NCBI RefSeq assembly: GCF_949628265.1
Contig: NC_088788.1
Location: forward strand, 15,376,001-15,440,000
Length of the DNA stretch: 64,000 nt
Reading direction: 5' to 3'
From: Cloeon dipterum
Taxonomy: Eukaryota > Arthropoda > Insecta > Ephemeroptera > Baetidae
Both the position numbers and the translations under genes were made by a program. The notes beneath the pieces were generated by a model that saw only the letters and a program-made list of their open reading frames with translations, did no database searches and was not told the origin of the DNA. This document shows positions 51,701 to 61,462 of the stretch, in pieces (the stretch's first letter is position 1; each line of letters opens with the position of its first letter).

Positions 51701-54700
51701 AATATTTTAATATGGTTGGAACGTTACAAGTTCATTCAATGCAGGAAAAAAATTCCATTATTTGGAGATGTAATAGAAAATAATCTTCAGTTGAAGAATT
51801 TTTACACGAGGGAACTTTTTTGTGGGAGAGAAGTTTTATATTTCCAATAGATTGCATTAAATCTCTGGAACTCATCGATCTTTGAAACAAGGAGTTGACT
51901 TTATTAACTATTTAGATTTTATGAAAAAAATGGGCTTGGATTTCCCTTCCATTTTTGTCTGTGAGATCTTTTAAGTCGCGAGGAAGACCTTCATAAAACA
52001 ATCGTACAAAGATGAAATCTTGAAAAAATACGCAAGAAATAAAAACAAACCAACTCTGGAGTATATTGAGAAGATTCGTTTTGTATATGCTAATAGCTTT
52101 ACCTTTGTCCAGCAGTGTGCATTTTTTTATCAAACAAGCTTTGAGCTTTTTGCTCACTCATGTCGCTGCAACAAAAGCAAAGCCCTCGATTCATGCTAGC
52201 AAGGTTTACGCAATAGCATTAAAGAGGCAGTGTAAATATGAGAGATTTCTACTCAAACGTTCTGTGAGCGCTCAGCTAAACAACAAGCTTCTCTTCTTTC
52301 TTTCATGCACGACCAAAGTCAAAAGCAGCGGCACTGGATCCCAATATCGTGAATTGTGATTGACAAAAGCCCTCTAGGGCAAAGTTGGCATCAAACAATC
52401 CATCACTTTCTCACAGAATTATTTTTCCTTAAAAATTTGCATGAAATATACATAAAAATGCCGAATTCCTCAAAAATTCAATTAATAATCACTAAATCTT
52501 GCCCTTCTAGGATCAGGATTTTTAAACGGTTTTTACCCATCTTTCAGGTCGTTTTTGTAACAACAAAAATCATTTTTAAGTGCTTATATAATATTCAAAA
52601 ACGGGGTTTATATCAAAATCTGGTGGGTTTTTTCAATGAATTTTGATAGACTATGATAAAATTTAAATTATTATGGAATCTTGTGTACAGTCCAAATACT
52701 ACACTATATTGCTCAAACACTGAAAAACTCTTAAATTGACTGTGTAGATCAACGATATCCTAAATTATTCGTTAAAATTGTCCATTACAAAAAACTATTC
52801 AACTAAACATCAAATTCTTTATTGAACTTGATGAAATAACTTTTTCGGAAAATGACCGATATGATTGTGGAAATGCGTGGAAAAATGAAATTAGAGAAGA
52901 TCGTAAATTTTCTAACAAAAACTTAATTAATTTGTCATTGAACTCCAATAGCAACTACTTGGTCTAGAACCAATATTCAACCATCCTCTTCTGTGAAAGC
53001 CAATACAAACTAAAAAAAAGAATGAACAAGAATTTTAGATGAGATCAAGGGCAATTTATGGCTCACAAGTACTAGAATTGCAAAACCTAATTCTTAAATT
53101 AAAATTAGACGCACAGCAACAATATTGATTGGTCTGAAATTCGCAACCCCATTTTACTCTGCAGGAATAATATGTGTGCAATCATTGCAAGTGTATTTCT
53201 AACCCTTCCCTCGCATGTGTTGGTGCATAAATTTTGCAGAAACTGTGGTACCAGCACGTGTGGCCGTGTCTTTCGCACGAGATGAAAGCTCAGGAGGTGC
53301 TGGCCGCGGTGCTGCAGCCCATCATCTACATCATCCAGGAAAGCTCTCAGGAGGAGTACGAGAATCTCATGTTGCCCCTGTTCAGGTAGGGATAAATCTC
53401 TTGCAACGCTATTGATCATTTTGGCATGAAAAATTCATGTGCGTGTTGCAGGAGTGTGTTCTCAGCGCCCAAATCCATCCAAGCCACAGTAACTCTTTTA
53501 GAGAATTTGCATATTATTCTAGAGAAAACGCCACCAGAGGATGTTCGTACCGAGGTACTGCCTATGTTGTTTAACGCCTTCGAAAGCTCCACTCTGCAAG
53601 TACAGGTGCGTACAAATATTCATCTGCCGCTGCCGTCGTCACCGCTGCAGGCGTTCCCTCAGCTTTTTTCCCTCATTTCCGGAGCTCTTCTGCTCGGAAA
53701 TTCTGCTCTCGCTGTTTCCAGCCTTTTTTCGCTTCCTTTTTTCCCGCCGCGCGCCGCTGGAGACTCTTGCGCTCCACCTGCGCCCCTACCTCGCCACGAC
53801 CGGATTAATTAACGCCAGTTAATTATTTGCTCGCTCTTTATTTCCTCTCATTTTTTTTTGCGCGCGCTTATTGTAATATGTAACCGACTGAGACTGCAGA
53901 CAATGTATATTTGCACTGTAAAGTTTCACGATTTACCAGCTACTTTAAAATTATAAATTACAAATTAATGACAATATATTTAACACAAAATTGTACAACA
54001 GAGATGAATATAAAACATTATTATTAAAACAAATTAAGTTACAAGCTTAAGTAAAGGTAAATGCAATATACCAATATGCAAATGTATAGAAATATAAATG
54101 TATTTTTTTCATATTCACCCTTTATCACAATTTATTCCCTTAGAAATCTAAAAAAGGGCCGGAAAGCATATTAGGTGCTGACAATTTCACTTGTCAGTCA
54201 AAAAACATGTATGAAAGCCGTTGTAACACATGTTTTAAACTGGGTTCTCCGCGAGTAGAGGAGAGAAATTAACCACGCGTCGCGACACGGACAAATAAAG
54301 CGCTAAGCCGCTTTCGCCGAAGCGCCAATCTTTTCCACTCACTCTGTTCGTGGCGGAAAAGCAAACGCAAGAAAGTGCCGTGGGCGGAATGTTCCAGGCA
54401 CTTTTGGCCGCGCCGAAAATAGCGTTCGCCCGCCTCGCCTTGCAGCATTAATTACCATTGTGCCTCGCGTCTTTTGAATCTTTATTTTCCTGCCTGGTGT
54501 CAATTGCCGGTGAGCACAGTCAGTCTGGCATGTGCACAGCTAGAGCGTTTTCCTCATTCCGCCCGGGCGAGAGTTATTGGCAAATGTGGTGTGACCTGCA
54601 CGACTTGTACGGGAACACCTCACTTCAAATCTCAATTTGCTTCCGTTCCCTCTATTGGCATACTTCTTAATTTATAGTTAACAATTCATGGTCTAATATA

Positions 54701-57700
54701 TTAAAATTTAATATAATTAGTTTAAATCACTGATGTGCACATTATATGTAAATAAAAAAACAAAGCTAGGCTGTAATTTTACAATATGATATAATTTTTG
54801 TATTTTGTTTATTTTTTAAATGGTAAAATACTTTTTTAGAACCTCTTTGTTTAGCACTTCCTGTGGGCTATGAGCTCACCGGCTCCCAATAACACCACCG
54901 AGCGAATAACATGGGGCCCGAGTGGCCGCAGAGAACCTTGGGCTCAATGTTGCCTTCTTTACGCCTCCCCGCACCGATGTATTTTTACTGGAACGCCATG
55001 AGACATTTGTCCCTTAAGCAACTGGTGCTAAAACCAGCAAGTGGAGTCTCCCAGCCCGTTGAGCTATTTTTAGCATTTCGAGTCACTTAACTAACCGCCT
55101 TTTGCAGTTTCTGTCATTGAGAAGCCAGTATTAGATTTCTAAAATGCTCAAATTTCTCCCACTGTTTTGAAACTCCTAAAAAGGCCTTGACAATGCGAGC
55201 CAACGGGCTGATATAATTAAATATATATTCTATAATTTAGAATTTTAAATATAGTTGTGCGTTGTTGGCGTTTAATAAATCAATCAATAATTTGGAATTT
55301 ACAAAAATTACTGCTGGTCATAGATTTTGTTATTTTTTTTAATGACATTCTAATTAAATTAAAGTCTGGGCCGACTCTGGCTCTGTCCTCCTGGACTGGG
55401 GTTTCGTAAGATGTTTGCCAGGAGTGTTGCCATTTCTCACATGCTTTTAAAATTTTTATCGACTATGCCATAACAAGACTGTATTATTGACAAATTATGA
55501 GAATAAACAAAAATAATAAAACGGGGTAGCTATTTTTCTCATAATTAGAATTTCATGTATCAACGTGAGATTCATCAAAATATTAATTAATTTAGCTCAT
55601 GAGAAATTACGAATCCTTAGATTATTTTTCAATTTCTTTATTTCTCTTTCGTTTTCTTCTAATTTCTAATTAAAAATTGTCCAAGTTTCACTCTTTTTAA
55701 AAGTTATCCTCTAAGTTTATTAATGGATTTTGCGATTACTCAGAGTGCGGCGCTGGTCGCCGTCACCAACGTGGCAGAGTATTTGGACGAGACGGCGATC
55801 CGCAAGATGATCATGCCCAAGACCAAGTTGGTCTACGAGAAGAATTCGGGTGACATCAAAACAGTGCTGAACGTGCTCTCTTGCGTCGAACGGACGCTGG
55901 ACAAGCTGGATCGCTCCATGATCATCGACGAGGTGTTGCCGCTGCTGTGGGACGTCCGGCTCTCCGACCCTGAGGTTATTCTACGGGTTGTTAGTGAGTA
56001 CAATTTTAATTGCCTTTTTAAACCAGAACTCCTCTATTGTTCATAATATGATAACCAGCCTTTTTAATTAAAATATAATATTTGGAGAAATTGTTTGGCT
56101 ATTTAAAATGTAATTTTGATTTTCTTAAATTGTAAAATCAATAGTTTAGATTCAATTTTTAATTATTTTTTCATTTATGATTATTCCATTATTTATGAGT
56201 TTGTGAATGACTAACAATAAAAATTTTGCTAAGATAACATTTTCCACATACACCGCTTGAATTGAATGGTTTCGTGAGAAACCAAATCGTCATGTCCTAA
56301 GGATTAAATTTTCTTATCAGATGTGGTATCCGTGTCAATATATTGGCATTGACGTGAATGATATGTAGTATTTACAGAGTAAAATTGCTTATGTATGGTG
56401 AAACATTGCAATAATTTACTGTGTGCCCCACATAGATATTTACAGACTGATGTTAAGCGATAAGAAATTCGGCCTGTCGGTAAACCTGATGGCTACTAGG
56501 GTGATGCCGTCGCTGCTGCCCCAGACAGTCAACCCCTCGCTCAATCTCGAGCAGTTCACCAGTCTGCTTGAGGTGCTGCAAGAAATGCTCGATCACATTG
56601 ACCGGTGAGTTTCATTTGAACGCCATTCGCTGCGCAGCTTTCCGCGGTCGCAAAATACATATTGCAAACAGCTCACGCTGGGCCAAATTGATAAGCGAAC
56701 CGCAGGCCGACTACACGCGCCATCCGACCGGCCGGCGACATACACAGCACTCCATATTTGCGCCCAGCGTGCTGCCCGCTACTTCCATTAGGCCTGTAAT
56801 TTGTGGCTCGCCCGGCTGGAGATTGCGTGCGGAAATTTGTTCTCCCGATGAGTAAGTGCCAGTGGCGGCACTTACGGATTCCATTTTGTCAAATCTCTGA
56901 TATTTTTGTCGCAAATCTGAAATTATATTTTTTATCTCACCACTTAAACGCAGCGTGGGGGAACGCAAATGAGCTTAAATGGGCAAGTGTAGGAGAACAG
57001 GAATTTCATTTTTGACAGTGCCAGTCGATTCCTGAAGCACGAATAAGGCTAGGTAGCCGAATCACTTGATCGAAAATGCGACATGACGTGCCGAAAATCA
57101 GCGGGAACGTAAAAACCGTTACTTAATTAAGCGATTTTGGTTCTAAGCGCAAAAGTGCAACAAGAACGCAGGCAACCAATCAGGAAAAGCAGCGGTTCTC
57201 TGACTGATTTTTCTCTGACGGCAGTCAGAGAAAAAGGTTGGGCTGCTTGCTGACCTACCCTGTAGCTTGACTCGCTTCCGCTGGCTGTGGCGCTGCTTTC
57301 TCGATCTAGGTCGGAGAACCAATCCCTTCAATGACTGGTCACCGGCATCCTTTTGGCACATTGTGCCAGGTTCAGACCAGTTGACCGCTAAAAAGTAACG
57401 TGTTGTCAGATTTTCGAACGAGTAATTCGGCTGGCTAACCTAATTAGAATCTCATTCATAAATCGATTGGTGCTTTCACTAATGAAATCTTAACTCTACT
57501 CTAATGTGTTTAACAAGCTTTAAAAGTGATATAGATTATTTTGGCAGTTCAATACAGTTTTTGACACTGCATATACGGCTGTAGATGATTTTAAGTGTGT
57601 ATTTAAAAGTATTTAAATTGTGTGATTTATGTTCGTCTTGTGTCTAAAATTAAATCAAACGCACAGAAAAAACATTCGTTCATCTTCCCTAATGATTTTG

Positions 57701-60700
57701 AGCTTACACCCAATCTTGAACAGGCTGATGGGAGGCTCGAATATTTTTGCTCGTCGCCGCCGTATAGAATTTGACGAAGAAAAACGCTCCTCATTGTTTT
57801 TAATCACTTGCTGCCGCTCCAAAGAAGTTTTACGTCTGGATTAGAGGCCGCAGCGTTTTGGGAAACGCCGGCTTTGCGTCACGCTTCATTAAACGAGCCG
57901 GAGAAGGCCCCCAGGGAAAATTTAAAGTTAGCCAAAGACGTGGCTTGGCTGGCTGGGTCCTCACACACTCGCCGCTGGATCTCACGTCGCTCTTTTTGAT
58001 CTCGCCAATCCCTCTCCAACGGCCCTTAGCTAATGACATTGCACGGAAACGGGACTCCCTTCATTAGAGGCCACGACACAGCTCCTACTCCCACGGAAAA
58101 CAAAGCGAGTGTATCATATTCACACAGTTCAGATTTCCTCAGCAATCAGCTTGTCAGCAGACTCCGCACAATCAGCTCTTCATCCATGCCCATAAACCTT
58201 TTCCTTCTGTAGATTGACGAGAGGTGCATACCCTTCAAGTAACAATAATAGCAAAATTAAATTTAATATAACAGAAGAGAGAATTTATTAACAAACACTG
58301 ACGGTGTAAAATAAATATGACGTTGGCTGTTACATTTCGGCCAATTTTCGGCACGTTAAATCGAATTATCGACCGGGAGATTTGTCTGCCTGTTGCCTGA
58401 CCTAGTTCAACGCTCAGAAGTCTATTGACTGTCAAAAATGAAATTATTCCAGTGTTATTTTCATCGAGATGGCTATAGTCACTAAAATTCTAACGGATTT
58501 GCCATGTTTTTTATTTCTTTAAAAGAAAATAATTTCAAAGCTAATCGAGTTGGAATTTCCGACTCACTGGTTTTCGCAGAGTGTAAGTCATTGTTGAAAT
58601 AACAAAAATCGGCCGCATTTGGAGCAAAAATATTTTCATTGAGACCCTTGCGCCACTTCAGCCTCCGTCGAGAGCGTGTGTCGATGTTGAGCGAGCAGCG
58701 TCGAGATCAAAGGCCGGTCGTGTGTTTTACGGCCGAAAGATAACCGACGCGCGACAGAGGACAGATTCTCTTATCGCCGGGCAGCTCACGCTCCAATACC
58801 TGCTGGCTGGCCATCACGATTTGATAATCGGCCGCGAGGACAATGAGCCCAGCAGCCGACAGCGTGTTTGGCAAAATTACACACACGCGCGTGCGATATC
58901 CAATTATCTCGTCTCTCCAGCAGCTCGCTCGCTCGCTCGAGTGGCACTCGGATTTTTAATTAAACTCCGGCAGCTCCACTTTTTCTCCTCGATTGGCCCC
59001 CAAGAAATATAAAATTACGTTGCTGAGTGGCTGAAATTGTCGCAGTTTTAATGAAAAACGTATTTATTCGAGGAAATGAAAAGCTCTTTCCAACGTCTCA
59101 AATTTTAATAAAGCGAGCAATTGAATGCCAAAGGAAATTCAAGAAACGTAAAATCCCAAGTCTAAGAAAGACGCAATTCTCTCGTTTTAATTAATTAAAA
59201 TTAATACATTTATTTAGGTCGATAAAACGTTTTTTGTCCGCAGGAACCAGCGAAACAAGCTCAAGCTGGACAACCTGTCCCTGCCGAGCCCCGAGCGGCA
59301 CCGACCGCTGCGCCACCAGTTCAGCACGGACAACATGCACGCCAGCCCTCCGTTCAACATCCCGAACCTGCGAATTGAGCAGCGGAAGACCTCCAGCGCC
59401 GAAGACATGGCGCGAAAGAACTCAGCCGGCGCAACAAGTTTGCACGGTAGGCATCACGCTCCGCATTTTTGTCCTCCCGGTTGCATAAACCTCTTCTGTC
59501 TACATTTTTCGATGTCAAAACCTAAAATATATAAGCGATAATAAAATTTATTACATAACAGAGGCTACACGATAGTTGCCAATTTCCTTGCTTTAAAATA
59601 ATTATTTGGAAAGAATGATTAACTAAGGTTTTGGCAGGTTTCTCTTCACGGGGGGATCGTTACATATATTCATCCGAGCTGATTGTTTACAGCTTGAAAT
59701 TTGGGATAGTTTTTTTCTATAAATAAACTAATATTTAAGCTTATTTTATTTTTAAATATGGAAGGAAATTATATTACATGTACAGAGTCGTTGTTTAATT
59801 TTGTATTTTATGAAAGGGCCTAGAGACAATTAAAAACCATTTTATATCATCACCTCAACTGACTCGACTCACACGACATGATATTTTGTGATTTCTTTTC
59901 AACTAGCTACACCAAATTTTTAACCCCAAGTGTAAATTACGTGGATAAAAAATTTCATTTTAATGTGTGTTTAGTAAGTTTTCCAAAAACAAATTTTTTG
60001 CCAAAATATGTGTATTTCATTCCGAGTGATTTTCCCATATTTCAGATGTTCCAAAATCCACCACTGTTCTTTTAGCACTTAATAAATCCATTTTGATGGC
60101 TTTCCAATAAAAAGAAGAACCGTCTGCCCGGTTGACAGGCCGAAATATAATGTAATTTCGATTTTCAGGCATGCTGGGCGGCTGGTGGTTTGGCGGCTCA
60201 CCGTCGTCGCCCGACAGCAACTTTTTGCGCGTTCACAACGCCTTCCCACCGAACAGGCGTCTGTCAGACAACCAGCTGATCGGTCCTCCGAAAATCAGGA
60301 TCGCGCCGTCGTGCGCGTCCTCCCCCGGGGGTACGCCCGGGGGAAGTGGGGGCCTCCCGATCAGGAGGCACTCGAGCATTGGACCTCAGGAGCGTCGTGG
60401 TTCTGCCATGAATTTGTCACCTCCCACGGTACGTGTCGGTCCGATGACGCCTCTAACTCTTTTACACTCTTACTCTCTCACTCACACGCAACACACACCG
60501 ACACTGAATTCTTCTTTTGAGTTTTGTCCACCAAAAAATATTAAAATTATCGAAACCACAGAAAAACGTAAAGTTTATTACAAACTAAAAGACTCTTAAT
60601 ATTGGCCTCCAGCTGAATTTCTTCTATTAGATCTCTGTCCTTTTGCACTGCCTGGATCAGAACGAGTCAACAATTTTTATTACTTTCCAATGAACTCATA

Positions 60701-61462
60701 ATTAACGAACATACACTCTCCAAAATGCCAAAGTTTCGTCTTGTTTTCTCTGTTCATTTTGGCTCCTTCACCATTACATTAGTGGCACGTTTTAGAATTC
60801 CTCTTTTGGTCCTGCTTTTCCTCAGACTCGTCATTAATTATTTCTCAAGGCTCTCACGAGTCGTATGTACATTTTTTTATTCATGCAGGCGAGGCTCATC
60901 GCGCGGCCAAAACTTTGCTCTCTCCTGAATAATTGATCGGCGACGGTGGCAGCGGCGAATAGGTCGCATTGAAATTAAAACGGATGAGCCGAGCCTGCAA
61001 GAAAATTTAAAAATTTGCTTGAAAATGCATGCAGTCGTCAAATTGGCCGACAGTTTGTTCTCGTTAGTACATTTCTAGATCGGATATTCCTGCTGTTTTT
61101 GCGAATGATAAATTAGCATACATACGCAAACATTCTCGCATCCAGAGTGCTTCTCTCGCTGCCTTGTGTCGCAGGGTGTATTTTGCGCTTGCCACACGCT
61201 GCATATACTCTCAAGCAGAATTTTTAAATGCAGCTCCGATGGAAATGACCCCCATGACAAAATATGCAAACTGTCTCTCACTCACTCACTCTATTTATAA
61301 CTCTCTCCATATATATTAATCAAGCCAAACACACTGCTCTCTCCATTGAACGCCAGACTGGAATGCTTTTGGTGATACCGGTTGTTTTTATAGGCGTCTT
61401 CCTACCACTCTGTGGTTTCACGGGACGGCTCTAGAACTAGTTTAACCGTGCCCGCACCCTAT
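24605..61462 (+). CDS. SCYL2: SCYL2 (SCY1-like pseudokinase 2, CVAK104) gene, 15 coding exons, 3' end unresolved
   Basis: Exons: 24605-24772, 39890-40024, 40173-40346, 45652-45772, 49430-49525, 49799-49944, 50380-50510, 51243-51357, 53240-53385, 53452-53605, 55744-55993, 56436-56604, 59244-59446, 60169-60428 and 61394-61462. All phases agree, giving 779 codons without a stop; vertebrate SCYL2 is about 930 residues. Order: degenerate kinase domain (about 25-320), HEAT-type helical repeats (about 325-602), then a Ser/Arg/Pro-rich tail. Kinase motifs are broken: VAIK reads VSVF, HRD reads HRN, DFG reads GLE; APE is kept. SCYL2 proteins bind clathrin and AP-2 on coated vesicles and act in TGN/endosome sorting (family knowledge). 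MFSKFK at codon 6 aligns with vertebrate MLNKLK and has a better start context (G at -3) than the first ATG, so translation may begin at 24620. Confidence 0.92.
33425..33495 (+). repeat. Left arm of a perfect 71-bp inverted repeat
   Basis: From CTATAGCGTATTG to AAGAATCGCA. Identical over all 71 positions to the reverse complement of 34568-34638. The match ends abruptly on both sides (C against T outside, A against T inside). Confidence 0.95.
33567..33733 (+). repeat. Possible 5' LTR remnant
   Basis: Begins TGTAACGG, a start typical of some gypsy LTRs, and ends near GCGACCA shortly before the primer binding site. No second copy is present in the window, so its limits are inferred; the LTR could start further left and include the inverted-repeat arm. 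Confidence 0.35.
33734..33744 (+). other. Primer binding site, tRNA-Trp type
   Basis: TGGTGACCCCG is complementary to CCA plus the last bases of animal tRNA-Trp. The expected continuation ACGTG reads CGTTG here, as if one A were lost. tRNA-Trp priming is known from the CsRn1 group of Ty3/gypsy elements. Confidence 0.6.
33780..34592 (+). CDS. Ty3/gypsy-type Gag protein, C-terminally truncated
   Basis: A single open frame of 270 codons with the ATG 35 nt after the primer binding site. Residues about 20-150 are a gypsy-type capsid-like region: a start of the form VPFTPLSLDMFFALLESAF, then ITDEAVKYHILA, a segment around YTSLKNVLLQTLKP and the LRPSEFLNRLRN box. This matches the DUF7041-like gag domain of CsRn1/mag-type elements. 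Near the end, LCFYHDRFAKK corresponds to the conserved LCWYHxxFG motif at the gag C-terminus; just after it the frame runs into the purine tract (EKKRKERKN) and then the inverted-repeat arm, where it stops. Gag normally assembles the particle that packages element RNA. No protease or pol follows, so the copy cannot transpose by itself. The frame shows no internal stop, suggesting a young insertion. Confidence 0.8.
   Translation: MAQAGSTTAPQRRYNADFLSVPFTPLSLDMFFALLESAFDIEGITDEAVKYHILARDVMLHEIGDAARDLITSKPTEMPYTSLKNVLLQTLKPKSFTASVEKMQALQMGTLRPSEFLNRLRNCANDELRTNPIFIEELTKCWRNALPAGWHPALILASDLTKAAEAADALYDAYGAAMPSQAASAPATVSVAAVQKPKSLEARVALIEENIAKLLNLMEKDERGRQPDRGRSRSLNARLVQTDLCFYHDRFAKKEKKRKERKNAILTRQQ
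34568..34638 (-). repeat. Right arm of the perfect 71-bp inverted repeat
   Basis: Exact reverse complement of 33425-33495. It begins inside the last codons of the gag frame, so the gag stop codon lies within the arm. Confidence 0.95.
37133..37225 (-). repeat. Interspersed repeat copy 3 (fragment)
   Basis: Same TTATCCCTGTC edge as copies 1 and 4, followed by GGGCGCGTACTGCACTAGCA and GAACGGATAACAT, then breaks off. It extends about 18 bp further than copy 1. Confidence 0.75.
38344..38369. repeat. (AAAAT)n microsatellite
   Basis: About five tandem AAAAT units within SCYL2 intron 1. Confidence 0.9.
39890..40024 (+). CDS. SCYL2: SCYL2 exon 2: strand 3 and helix C region
   Basis: 45 codons, phase 0 to 0. 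EVSVFLFEKR holds the position of the kinase VAIK motif, with Phe where the ATP-binding Lys should be; the exon closes with LERFRHPKILQ, as in SCYL2 of other animals. Confidence 0.93.
40173..40346 (+). CDS. SCYL2: SCYL2 exon 3: kinase hinge region
   Basis: 58 codons, phase 0 to 0, with FAAEPVYASLANIL at the hinge and KYGLLQ at the end. The preceding intron is only 148 nt. Confidence 0.93.
43798..43887 (+). ncRNA. Pre-miRNA-like hairpin (candidate)
   Basis: Arms 43798-43827 and 43858-43887 pair over 30 positions: 28 Watson-Crick pairs, one G-U and one C-A mismatch. The loop is about 30 nt. The length suits a microRNA precursor, and it lies on the sense strand of an intron. I do not recognise the arm sequence as a known microRNA. 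The alternative is a tiny palindromic transposon. Expression is unknown. Confidence 0.35.
44796..44810. repeat. Alternating (CG)n tract
   Basis: Fifteen bases of strict C/G alternation in an otherwise AT-rich intron, at the edge of a GC-rich island. Confidence 0.9.
45652..45772 (+). CDS. SCYL2: SCYL2 exon 4: catalytic-loop region of the pseudokinase
   Basis: 40 codons plus one base. ITEALTFLHYSGHVLHRNVC places HRN (residues 175-177) where active kinases have HRD, and WKLGGLEF places GLE where they have DFG. Catalysis is therefore unlikely. Confidence 0.93.
45976..46425 (-). repeat. Interspersed repeat copy 4 (longest copy, about 450 bp)
   Basis: Read on the minus strand, it ends in GGACAGGGATAAAATGAGC followed by an A-rich tail (a poly-T run on the + strand at 45976-45998). 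Copies 1 and 3 share this 3' edge but are cut at different 5' points, the signature of target-primed reverse transcription. A 135-codon frame on the minus strand (46413-46006) has no domain I recognise. It is either a LINE 3' end or a SINE-like non-autonomous element; no polymerase III promoter was identified. Confidence 0.75.
47773..47869. repeat. Nested quasi-palindrome
   Basis: Outer 11-bp arms (TATAACGTTGT at 47773-47783 and its complement at 47859-47869) surround an inner 9-bp hairpin (AAATTACTC at 47820-47828 and GAGTAATTT at 47837-47845). Possibly a decayed palindromic element. Confidence 0.5.
49430..49525 (+). CDS. SCYL2: SCYL2 exon 5: activation segment
   Basis: Phase 1 in and out, 31 full codons. 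It encodes RMNEVDGLEPVPCQPW through DLDYI, leading to the APE motif. The 3' border is ATAG followed by GCAAGC, a GC donor. Confidence 0.92.
49526..49798 (+). other. SCYL2: SCYL2 intron 5, GC-AG type
   Basis: Donor AG/GCAAGC, acceptor TTTTTGCTTCAG. No GT near the junction restores the frame, while this splice gives ...DYI-APEVQ, as the family requires. Confidence 0.88.
49799..49944 (+). CDS. SCYL2: SCYL2 exon 6: APE motif and helix F
   Basis: 48 codons plus the split Ala. APEVQASSMCSILSDMFSLG carries the APE motif (232-234) and the SDMFSLG helix-F motif with its structural Asp. Confidence 0.93.
50380..50510 (+). CDS. SCYL2: SCYL2 exon 7: end of kinase domain
   Basis: 43 codons plus two bases. 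LLSKDTRQRPTAQLL contains the conserved RPT near the end of kinase folds. Confidence 0.93.
51243..51357 (+). CDS. SCYL2: SCYL2 exon 8: linker between kinase fold and HEAT region
   Basis: 38 codons after the split Ser. It encodes LQFLDVINMKDPTQKAHFYR and LPYIPR, matching the SCYL2 segment that links the two domains. Confidence 0.92.
51358..53239 (+). other. SCYL2: SCYL2 intron 8 (1.9 kb)
   Basis: AT-rich with no recognised element apart from a slightly GC-richer start (about 51420-51620). Confidence 0.7.
53240..53385 (+). CDS. SCYL2: SCYL2 exon 9: HEAT repeats
   Basis: 48 codons plus two bases, starting KLWYQHVWPCLSHEM, with a helical pattern. The following intron is only 66 nt. Confidence 0.92.
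53452..53605 (+). CDS. SCYL2: SCYL2 exon 10: HEAT repeats
   Basis: 51 codons after the split Arg. ILEKTPPEDVRTEVLPMLF corresponds to the conserved LLTKTPPDE segment of SCYL2. Confidence 0.93.
53606..55743 (+). other. SCYL2: SCYL2 intron 10 (2.1 kb)
   Basis: GC-rich CpG-bearing island at about 54250-54620 and repeat copy 5 at 54881-55210; the rest is AT-rich. Confidence 0.7.
54881..55210 (-). repeat. Interspersed repeat copy 5 (diverged)
   Basis: Shares blocks with copy 4 over most of its length (TCCCAATAACACC, ACCAGCAAGT, CCCAGCCCGTTGAGC, CCAGTATTAGAT, CAATGCGAGCCAACGGGCTG) but lacks the terminal TTATCCCTGTC part. It carries many substitutions, so it is an older insertion. Confidence 0.7.
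55744..55993 (+). CDS. SCYL2: SCYL2 exon 11: HEAT repeats
   Basis: 83 codons plus one base, with VAEYLDETAIRKMIMPKTK and LDRSMIIDEVLPLLWDV. The largest HEAT-coding exon. Confidence 0.92.
56436..56604 (+). CDS. SCYL2: SCYL2 exon 12: last HEAT-type helices
   Basis: 55 codons with split codons at both ends. VMPSLLPQTVNPSLNLEQF matches the conserved VLPHLIPLSIENNLNLNQF region. Confidence 0.93.
56605..59243 (+). other. SCYL2: SCYL2 intron 12 (2.6 kb)
   Basis: GC-richer over about 56605-57480, 57720-58200 and 58650-59000. A small hairpin lies at 57196-57232 (11-bp arms). No coding exon recognised. Confidence 0.7.
59244..59446 (+). CDS. SCYL2: SCYL2 exon 13: Ser/Arg-rich tail, part 1
   Basis: 67 codons with split codons at both ends. 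It encodes NQRNKLKLDNLSLPSPERHR and later IEQRKTSSAEDMARKNS. Low-complexity, polar and probably disordered; the GC content of codon third positions is high compared with flanking introns. Confidence 0.88.
60169..60428 (+). CDS. SCYL2: SCYL2 exon 14: Gly/Ser/Arg-rich tail, part 2
   Basis: 86 codons after the split Gly. GMLGGWWFGGSPSSPDSNFL, then NRRLSD, a Gly-rich stretch, RRHSSIGPQERRGSAM and LSPPT. Three RRxS sites fit basophilic-kinase phosphorylation. The donor is ACG/GTACGT. If the donor is skipped, the frame continues to a TAA at 60597-60599. Confidence 0.85.
61394..61462 (+). CDS. SCYL2: SCYL2 exon 15 (probable): tail, part 3
   Basis: 69 nt between TTTTTATAG and GTAAGT, phase 0 to 0, encoding ASSYHSVVSRDGSRTSLTVP and then APY. 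The Ser/Arg-rich composition matches exon 14. Good borders and an open frame support it; family alignment is weak here. Confidence 0.7.

Noticed and set aside
57196..57232. Hairpin with 11-bp arms and a competing 12-bp pairing
   Set aside because: Too short for a microRNA precursor and no downstream context suggests a functional RNA; noted only within intron 12.
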